From the NCBI GenBank assembly GCA_031287505.1, contig JAITSW010000104.1:1-5425 (forward strand): a stretch of 5,425 nucleotides of DNA, in the 5' to 3' direction. Below the pieces are notes generated by a model. That model was not told the DNA's origin and searched no databases. It saw nothing but the letters and a program-made list of their open reading frames with translations. A program made the position numbers and the translations under genes. Positions 1-5,425 of the stretch are shown one piece after another; within the stretch, counting starts at the first letter, position 1, and the number at the start of each line of letters is the position of its first letter. The stretch comes from Propionibacteriaceae bacterium. Lineage in GTDB: Bacteria > Actinomycetota > Actinomycetes > Propionibacteriales > Propionibacteriaceae.

Positions 1-513
1 GAAAGACGTGGTGTTTAGGCCCACGGCGTTCGGGATCAGCTTTCTGGGCACCATTTCCGGCGCAAACGCCTGGCGGGCCGGGGCGTCGAATGCCGCGAAG
101 ACGCCGGTTAGGAAAGCTAGGAGGTATACCTGCCACAGTTCGGCCCAACCGCTCCACACCAATACGGCTAGCACCAAAGAAAAGAACATCATCCCGGCTT
201 GGGTCACCTGTAGCAGTTTGCGCTTGTCGAAGCGGTCTGCGGCCACGCCGGCCTGGCCGACGAGCAGCAACGCCGGAAGGAATTGCAGTGCCGTGGTGAT
301 GCCCAGGGCCATGGCATTTCCGCCGGGGAGCTCTTGCTTTACAAGCCAGTCTTGCCCAATGCGCGCCATCCACGTCCCCACATTGGAGACGAATCCACCC
401 AGAAAGAAGAGACGGTAATTCCGCACCGCCAATGAGGCAAACATTGGCGTGCTGTTAGAACTCTTGGCAGGCTTCTTGGGGCCGTTTTTGCGGCGAGGGA
501 AATTTAGTGACAT
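1..513 (-). CDS. MFS transporter, EntS/MFS_3-like exporter (N-terminal part, runs off the left edge)
   Basis: This is the first 171 codons of a major facilitator superfamily permease; the frame is still open at base 1. After a basic, probably cytoplasmic N-terminus (residues 1-30, rich in Arg and Lys), the segment NYRLFFLGGFVSNVGTWMAR (33-51) followed by IGQDWLV is typical of the MFS_3/EntS-like subgroup, which exports enterobactin or drugs. Helix 2 (about 68-88) leads into the loop 2-3 motif A, seen as GVAADRFDKRKLL (89-101). Helices 3 and 4 follow (about 103-120 and 127-142). DAPARQAFAPEMV (143-155) and PNAVGLN (161-167) match the conserved stretch after helix 4 in this subgroup. A full protein would be about 400-430 residues, so more than half is missing. 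The ATG at 511-513 is chosen because it gives a normal N-terminus, although no good Shine-Dalgarno precedes it; Met24 (442-444) is the alternative. The substrate cannot be told. The family call is firm, the specific role is not. Confidence 0.9.
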   Translation of the reverse strand, partial: MSLNFPRRKNGPKKPAKSSNSTPMFASLAVRNYRLFFLGGFVSNVGTWMARIGQDWLVKQELPGGNAMALGITTALQFLPALLLVGQAGVAADRFDKRKLLQVTQAGMMFFSLVLAVLVWSGWAELWQVYLLAFLTGVFAAFDAPARQAFAPEMVPRKLIPNAVGLNTTSF

Positions 514-636
514 CTGAAGCGTATTTTACGCCCACGAGCGCCCGCCAAGTGCTCTGTCTTGGAGCGCCATTCGTTTTCAGCGCTATCAGCGGGGCTAGCG
601 TTGAGCGGGTCTTGGCAGGCGGAGTCGGTAGCCAGC
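514..636. other. Intergenic gap between murJ and the MFS gene
   Basis: These 123 bases hold no coding frame of note and no convincing terminator. Only weak five-base stems are visible on the minus strand. One pairs CGCTA with TAGCG around a ten-base loop (581-600 area), and a partly overlapping one pairs AGCGC with GCGCT (562-583 area). Neither is followed by a T-run. Read-through from murJ into the MFS gene is therefore possible, but the gap also has room for a separate promoter. Confidence 0.6.
523..548 (-). promoter_or_regulatory. Possible promoter of the MFS gene, giving a near-leaderless transcript
   Basis: On the minus strand TAAAAT (523-528) matches the -10 consensus at five of six positions and lies nine bases before the ATG at 513. 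Upstream, TTGGCG (543-548) matches -35 at four of six positions, but the spacing is only 14 bases, which is short. A transcript starting about seven bases below the -10 would have a leader of only a few bases. This would fit the lack of a Shine-Dalgarno and the frequency of leaderless mRNAs in Actinobacteria. The call is inferred from hexamers only. Confidence 0.3.
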
Positions 637-3600
637 TTACGGAAGCAGCTTGTCGATTAGGGCGAAGACGCCTACGACTATGACGACGATTAGACCGGCT
701 CGAACTCGGGGAAGCTGGCCAATCCCTTGGAGTTTCTTCACCAGAGGCGCTTTCTCCTTGGGCGCAGGAGGCGGCACAGGGGTGAAGAACTCTTCGTTGT
801 CTTTGAAAGAGTCTTCCAAGGCGTCGGCTCCGCCATCGGCGGCTACCCAGTCGTCGTTATCGGCTAGGTCATCTGGGTAGACCGGGATTGGCTCCGGCGG
901 GGCAACGGTAGAGACCAGGGCCGAGTCGTCGAGAATGTGCAGGCGGCTGCGCAAATCGGTTGCGGCGCTGACCGGCCCCAAGATGAGGGAGAGTTGGGTT
1001 GTCACCCTCGGTGCGGTGGTCAGTCGGGATGCCCCGGCAGCGGGGACGTTCGAGAGAATCCGGTCCACAACATTTAGGACGGCGGCGTCGGCGACGGTTT
1101 CCAACTCGCCGGCGTCGGCCCATTGGCCGTCGATGTCCGCGGCTTCGAGGCCGAACGCGGCTCCGCCTATCCATTTGGCAAAGAGTCCGGCGTAGAGCAG
1201 TTTGCCCAGCGCTTTGACATCCTCAGCCATGAGTGAGCGTTTGGCGTCTTCGCCACTGGTCTCAGCGGCCAAGAGGCCGGTGATCTTAACGTTGCCGGTA
1301 TTGGTGATCATCACGGTTGCCGGGGTGAGCCGTCCGTGGGTCAGGTTCGCGTCATGCAAATGCGTGATGGCATCAGCGACGTCGCGGACAAGCCAGGCAA
1401 TCTGGGCACCAGTGAGCGGGCCTTCTTCAAGAACGTTGGCCAAGGTCACACCTGGGGCGTATTCGTAGACGACGTAAGCGGGGTGGGTGTCCCCGGCTGT
1501 CACCACGTCCAGCACCCGCAGGAAGCGGGCATCGGTGGCCAGCGCCGCCCGTCTAGCCGAGAGTAGGAAAGAGGCGGCAGCGCGGTTGGCTTGTCCCAAT
1601 AGGTAGATGAGCACCCAGCGGTCCAGGACTTCATCGTAGGCCCGCCAAAGCTCGGTCGCGCCCCGCACCGACAATTTTCGGTCTAATCGGAACCGGCCAA
1701 CTAGCATTTGCGACACGGTGGCCGGGGTGCTCTCAACGAGCGGAATCATTTCGGTGTTTTCGGGAGCCGGCTCGCCGGCGGGAGCCGCTTTTGGCTGGGG
1801 GCGTCCCAAACCGCCAGTCGGCTCGGGGTAGAAGAGCGGATCTGGCGGGGGCGAGACCTTGATAAAAATCCCTTTGCCATCCGGATCGGCCAGCAACTGC
1901 TCGGTCGGCTCCATTTCGGCTTCGATCCCGGACACGTTATGGACGAACGCCCGCCGGTCGATCACCATCGAGTATTCGTCCATGGTCTGGTCGTAGAGGA
2001 CTGCCTCCATGCCGATGGCCTGATGAAGCAGGTCGTCTTGCGCGCTGGTGGGAGTATCGTCCTGGTCGATAATGTCCGCTGCCGCTTTGCGGCGCAGCAC
2101 GATGGAGAATAACTGCGAAATCTCTGGGACGCCGATGGCCTTGGCAATGAGGAAGAAGCTCAAAACCGCTGCCGCGATTGCGGCTGCCAAGCCCAGCAGT
2201 TCCCCAAGGGTATGTCCGGCGTCAGCGGAGTTGATGAGCGCTTGCACCGCCCAGGCCAATGCCACCGAAGGAAGGCCGGCTGCCAGCAATTGCCCAAGGA
2301 AGCGGGTGAGCCCCCTGCCCGAAAGCTCGGGCAGTCGTTTCTTTAGGGCTTTATGGGTGATGAAGAGCCCAATGGTGTAAGCGGCCGAGTAGGAGAGCGC
2401 CAGGCGCGCTGCCACGGTAGTTGGATCTTGCCAGGCTAAGACGAAAAGCACAGCCAGCAGCGCGTTCGCGCCAGAAATCGCAATCTGCAAAAAGAACGGC
2501 GTCCGGGTGTTGTCTAGCGAATAGAAGGCCCGCAGATATATGTATTGAATTGTGTATGGAACCAGCCCGATGGCGAAGCAGGCCAGCGCGTAGGCGACGA
2601 CGTGGTAGTCGCTGGCTCCAGCGCCGTGCGAGTAAATGAGCCGGGTTATCGGATCGCTTAGAGCCAGGAACCCCAATGCGGCAGGCACCAAGAAGGTGAC
2701 GGCCAAGCGGATAGCGCGGGTTGTTTCGGCGGCCACCTCTTTGAAATCTCCCAGGGCCGCCGCGCGCGATGCCGAAGGCAACATGGCGGTGGCCAGCGAG
2801 ACCGTCAGCAAGGAATGCGGCAAAATCCAGATCAAATACCCGCTGTTGTAAGCGTTGAAGCCGCCTGCGCCTCCCTCCAGACCCGCCTTCTGGGCTGCCG
2901 CCAGCGCGTACGTCCCCAAATTTGCGATGACGATTTGGGCCAGCGAAGTGAGCACGACGAAGCCGACCATCCACTTGGCCAAATGAAAGGTTTTCCCCAG
3001 GCCGGTGTGCCGCAAGTCAAAACGGGGACGAAAGCGCACGCCCGCCTTGCGCATGAAGGGCAGCAGCACCAAGGTTTGCACGCCAATGCCGATCGTCGAC
3101 CCAAATGCCAGCCAGAGAGTTTGCTCGTTCGAGAAAGCCGCCCCGGGAGTATCCGCCATACCCCAAATCGAGGCATACGCTCCGAAGACCAAGATGGAAA
3201 CCACGTTGTTGACCGTGGGTGCCCACATCATCGGGCCAAAGCTCTCTTTTGCGTTTAGCACCTGCCCGATAAGGAAAAAGACCCCGTAGAAGAAGATCTG
3301 CGGCATGGTGATGTAGCTCATCAGTACTAAGCCCTGCCAGTAGACGGCCATTTCCGGCACGTTCCACTCGCGGGCGTAGAGGTTCATCACCAATGGGGCT
3401 ATCACGGTGAGCAAGACGGCCACCACCGCCAAGATCAGCAAGAAGCCGGTCATAATTCGGTTGATGAAGGCTTCGCCGCCGTCTTCGTCATTCTCGGCGG
3501 CCTTTGCAATTTGCGGCACCAGGACATTGTTGAGAGTGCCGCCGGCCAGCAAGATGTAGAGCGAATTGGGGACGACCATGGCGAGGTTGAAACTCTCGCC

Positions 3601-3750
3601 GCGCATAGTGCCGTTGCCCAGCACGGCCGCGATCAGCATGGCCCGCGCCAAACCGAGAATCCGGCTCACCAACGTGCCGGAGGCCATTATCCAGGTGGCA
3701 TTGATCAGCCGCTTAGCCCCGGCGGTGCTCTGCGGAGCAGTTTCACTCAT
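637..3750 (-). CDS. murJ: Lipid II flippase MurJ (MviN) fused to a C-terminal pseudokinase domain
   Basis: This 1037-residue inner-membrane protein should flip lipid II, the peptidoglycan precursor, to the outer face of the membrane. Residues 11-555 form the MurJ core with about 14 hydrophobic helices. Recognisable family segments are SRILGLARAMLIAAVLG (29-45), the PN of helix 2 (61-62) and LPHSLLTVSLATAMLPSASRAA (310-331). A proline- and acid-rich linker (about 556-682) leads to a kinase-like fold (about 683-925). Its catalytic signatures are lost: Tyr716 replaces the VAIK lysine, HGRLTPAT (805-812) replaces HRDLKPxN, and ITG (823-825) replaces DFG. A last helix (about 1018-1032) is followed by only five residues. 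In M. tuberculosis Rv3910 the equivalent domain, when phosphorylated by PknB, binds the FHA protein FhaA; similar control here is inferred. The start at 3750 is chosen over the in-frame start at 3849 because it has a strong AGGAG seven bases upstream, while the longer form adds 33 non-hydrophobic residues encoded inside the upstream gene. Confidence 0.95.
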   Translation of the reverse strand: MSETAPQSTAGAKRLINATWIMASGTLVSRILGLARAMLIAAVLGNGTMRGESFNLAMVVPNSLYILLAGGTLNNVLVPQIAKAAENDEDGGEAFINRIMTGFLLILAVVAVLLTVIAPLVMNLYAREWNVPEMAVYWQGLVLMSYITMPQIFFYGVFFLIGQVLNAKESFGPMMWAPTVNNVVSILVFGAYASIWGMADTPGAAFSNEQTLWLAFGSTIGIGVQTLVLLPFMRKAGVRFRPRFDLRHTGLGKTFHLAKWMVGFVVLTSLAQIVIANLGTYALAAAQKAGLEGGAGGFNAYNSGYLIWILPHSLLTVSLATAMLPSASRAAALGDFKEVAAETTRAIRLAVTFLVPAALGFLALSDPITRLIYSHGAGASDYHVVAYALACFAIGLVPYTIQYIYLRAFYSLDNTRTPFFLQIAISGANALLAVLFVLAWQDPTTVAARLALSYSAAYTIGLFITHKALKKRLPELSGRGLTRFLGQLLAAGLPSVALAWAVQALINSADAGHTLGELLGLAAAIAAAVLSFFLIAKAIGVPEISQLFSIVLRRKAAADIIDQDDTPTSAQDDLLHQAIGMEAVLYDQTMDEYSMVIDRRAFVHNVSGIEAEMEPTEQLLADPDGKGIFIKVSPPPDPLFYPEPTGGLGRPQPKAAPAGEPAPENTEMIPLVESTPATVSQMLVGRFRLDRKLSVRGATELWRAYDEVLDRWVLIYLLGQANRAAASFLLSARRAALATDARFLRVLDVVTAGDTHPAYVVYEYAPGVTLANVLEEGPLTGAQIAWLVRDVADAITHLHDANLTHGRLTPATVMITNTGNVKITGLLAAETSGEDAKRSLMAEDVKALGKLLYAGLFAKWIGGAAFGLEAADIDGQWADAGELETVADAAVLNVVDRILSNVPAAGASRLTTAPRVTTQLSLILGPVSAATDLRSRLHILDDSALVSTVAPPEPIPVYPDDLADNDDWVAADGGADALEDSFKDNEEFFTPVPPPAPKEKAPLVKKLQGIGQLPRVRAGLIVVIVVGVFALIDKLLP

Positions 3751-3757
3751 TGTCTTG

Positions 3758-3762
3758 CTCCT
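3758..3762 (-). promoter_or_regulatory. Ribosome binding site that sets the murJ start
   Basis: AGGAG on the minus strand sits seven bases before the ATG at 3750 and overlaps the TAG stop (3761-3763) of the DUF6049 gene. Ribosomes terminating on the upstream gene would stop on top of this site, which suggests translational coupling. It also rules in favour of the 3750 start over 3849. Confidence 0.85.
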
Positions 3763-5425
3763 AGGCTGGCGGTGGGGGTGTGGTGGGCGCGGCGGCCGAA
3801 TCAGACGCCGCCGGGGTATCGAATGTCGCTTCACCCGGCTCGGAATCACCTTGCCGCTTTTGGCGAATGCGAAGCGCCGTCAACAAGACTACGGCCCCGC
3901 CGGAAACTATGACGATTGCCCAGCCGACGAAGGAGAGGTTTGTCACCGAAATGGTGATGCGCACGTCTTTGGAAACCCTGGCGCCGGACGTGGTCGTCAC
4001 ATGGGAGAGCACTTCTATGACCCCGTTGGAGTCGGAATGGGGATGGATGTTGACGACCTGAGAGACCCCGGGCTCAATCAGCACCACTTGGGAATCGGGC
4101 ACCTGTAATCGCTGCGGGTTCAAGCTCTCAGTGGTGATCTTTACCTCAATGGGCTCCGAGAGCTTGTTGGTGACCGTGATCGGGAATTCGTTGGCTTCCG
4201 ATGACATCAGGAAGCGGCGCACAGCTTGAATCTCCACAGCGGCGTTCAGAGCCTTGGAGCCGATTAAGCCTGATAGCTGTCCCAAATACGCCTTTTGGCC
4301 GGCTTCATTTCCTATCCAAGACGACGACGCTGCCCGGGCGAGCAATTCCGGCCCCCCGATGGCGGATTTCGCATCGGCAACCAAGTCGGCGTAGGTGTTT
4401 ATTTCTTTGCCGGCGTTCGCTATCCGCGATAGCCCGGCGTCGGTCAACGTCTGCGCCTCAAATTTCGCAAACCTCGCCGTCGCTGTCGGCTCTTCTTCGA
4501 GCAATTGCGCAAACGGGCGGGTTTGCATCCACGGCTGGGTGACTTCGGCCCACTTTGCCGCGTCTTGCGGTTGCGCAATTAGCCGGAGCTGCCCAGCAGC
4601 ACCGGCGACGAAGGTCTGCGCCAATTGGTATTGCGCGGCTAGGAGCGTCGCGTGCGAGTCGGCGGTGGTCAGCGCTAAGACGCGCTGCTTGCCGGCCTGT
4701 TTCAAGGCTCCGGAATCGCGCAAATTAGCAGCTAAGACAGCGTCGAATTTGGCGGCTGCTGCTGCCGCGACGTTGTCTGCCGACGCCTCAAATCTGGGTG
4801 GGATGACGACCAAGGGCAGCCCGGTCGCGATGGGACTCTTGGCGGCCATCGCATTTTCGACGAGTTTTGCGCAGTCTTTGCTGTTTAGATCGGGATTGGC
4901 AAAGAGGGTGCGAACGCCAGTTCCTTTAAGCATGCGGTATTTGCGCAGCCAAGCCGTTGCATGGGCCTGTCCGGTGCCCGGTTTCAGGCCATCGTCTAAG
5001 ACCACTTCATAGCCGTTAGCCATATCGGCGATCTCATCTAGAAGGGCCGGATCGATGGCATAGCCGTCCAGCGGGCCAATCGTGTCGAGCAGTTTGACCA
5101 GCCTTCCCAAATCACCTTGCGGGTTTAGCTCGGCGGCTAGGTCTTCGTTGGCGAAAAGCGAGTCGGCCAATTTGGTGGGTGGCGCGTCCAGCCGCACCAG
5201 ATTCGTCACCGGAACCCGCTTGTCGCCTGCCAGGGTAATGAAAGTGGTTGCCTGTCCGATGACGGTGTAGCTGCTGGAGGCATCTGGAGTGCCGAATACC
5301 TGCACCCCGACGGGATATACCGCAGAAGCCTTGGAGAGCCCCAATTCGGCAAGCGTGGCTCTCAAGGTGACCCGGGTAGTGGCACCCGGCGGGTATCTTT
5401 CGATGGAGGACGTGATTAAGAAGTA
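3761..5425 (-). CDS. DUF6049 family membrane-anchored extracytoplasmic protein (C-terminal part, 5' end off the right edge)
   Basis: The frame is open to base 5425, giving 554 visible residues. The TTG at 5363-5365 is an internal leucine, not the start. The opening segment TLRATLAELGLSKASAVYPVGVQVFG (20-45) is the end of the N-terminal beta-rich domain usual in DUF6049 proteins. A central alpha/beta region (about 70-310) contains GYAIDPALLDEIA (121-133), the ATAWLRKYR stretch (156-164) and TLFANPDL (173-180), all in line with the family. An alpha-helical stretch follows, then a beta-sandwich-like domain (about 412-495). One transmembrane helix (about 497-518) precedes RIRQKR and a roughly 30-residue Ala/Pro/acidic cytoplasmic tail ending in PPPPA. 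The body should therefore lie outside the membrane behind a signal peptide that is not in the window. Family members in mycobacteria (Rv3909) are about 800 residues and lie beside murJ, as here, but the biochemical function is unknown. The shared operon points to cell-wall synthesis or assembly. Confidence 0.85.
   Translation of the reverse strand, partial: YFLITSSIERYPPGATTRVTLRATLAELGLSKASAVYPVGVQVFGTPDASSSYTVIGQATTFITLAGDKRVPVTNLVRLDAPPTKLADSLFANEDLAAELNPQGDLGRLVKLLDTIGPLDGYAIDPALLDEIADMANGYEVVLDDGLKPGTGQAHATAWLRKYRMLKGTGVRTLFANPDLNSKDCAKLVENAMAAKSPIATGLPLVVIPPRFEASADNVAAAAAAKFDAVLAANLRDSGALKQAGKQRVLALTTADSHATLLAAQYQLAQTFVAGAAGQLRLIAQPQDAAKWAEVTQPWMQTRPFAQLLEEEPTATARFAKFEAQTLTDAGLSRIANAGKEINTYADLVADAKSAIGGPELLARAASSSWIGNEAGQKAYLGQLSGLIGSKALNAAVEIQAVRRFLMSSEANEFPITVTNKLSEPIEVKITTESLNPQRLQVPDSQVVLIEPGVSQVVNIHPHSDSNGVIEVLSHVTTTSGARVSKDVRITISVTNLSFVGWAIVIVSGGAVVLLTALRIRQKRQGDSEPGEATFDTPAASDSAAAPTTPPPPA

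Noticed and set aside
8..418. Open plus-strand frame of 136 codons at the left end
   Set aside because: It is antisense to the clearly recognisable MFS gene, and its translation has a Ser/Arg/Ala-rich composition with no family signature.
562..600. Hairpin-like inverted repeats downstream of murJ as a terminator
   Set aside because: The stems are only five bases, overlap each other and have no T-run after them on the minus strand.
3751..3849. N-terminal extension of murJ by 33 residues
   Set aside because: It would lie inside the upstream gene in another frame, is Arg/Pro-rich and unlike MurJ N-termini, whereas the start at 3750 has a strong ribosome binding site.
3566..4108. Plus-strand frame of 180 codons across the murJ/DUF6049 junction
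   Set aside because: It spans two genes that are well supported on the other strand and resembles no protein family; long antisense frames are common in GC-rich coding DNA.
4503..4580. Ten-base inverted repeat AATTGCGCAA (4503-4512) and TTGCGCAATT (4571-4580)
   Set aside because: Both copies fall inside coding sequence and are explained by Ala-Gln codon pairs (GCG CAA) next to Leu or Ile codons; the 58-base spacing gives no sensible hairpin.
5363..5365. TTG as the start codon of the DUF6049 gene
   Set aside because: The frame continues open to the window edge, and the codons upstream encode a strand pattern that fits the same beta-rich domain, so the TTG is internal.

Overview
The window is moderately GC-rich actinobacterial DNA. 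The main evidence is a MurJ (MviN) lipid II flippase fused to a protein-kinase-like domain, with a DUF6049-type membrane-anchored protein directly upstream. This pairing is characteristic of Actinobacteria (mycobacterial counterparts Rv3910 and Rv3909). Codon usage is less GC-extreme than in Streptomyces or Mycobacterium, so a lower-GC actinomycete, for example a host-associated Actinomycetales member, fits better. The genus cannot be named from this sequence.

All three genes read on the minus strand, so transcription runs from right to left. From 5425 down to 3761 lies the C-terminal 554 residues of the DUF6049 protein; its start and signal peptide are beyond the right edge. Ten bases later comes murJ (3750-637, 1037 residues). 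It has an AGGAG ribosome binding site that overlaps the upstream stop codon, so the two genes are almost certainly one translationally coupled operon. After a 123-base gap that shows no convincing terminator, an MFS exporter gene starts at 513 and runs off the left edge.

Functionally this is a cell-wall locus. MurJ moves the peptidoglycan precursor lipid II across the membrane. Its cytoplasmic pseudokinase domain is, by analogy with Mycobacterium tuberculosis, a phosphorylation-controlled docking site for an FHA-domain protein. The DUF6049 protein is an extracytoplasmic, single-pass anchored partner of unknown function. The MFS gene looks like an unrelated drug or siderophore exporter of the EntS/MFS_3 type.

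No RNA genes, mobile elements, CRISPR arrays or wholly novel system are seen. The most notable point is the architecture of the MurJ fusion. It keeps the pseudokinase and the following membrane helix but stops about five residues after that helix, so it lacks the extracytoplasmic C-terminal domain described for the mycobacterial protein.
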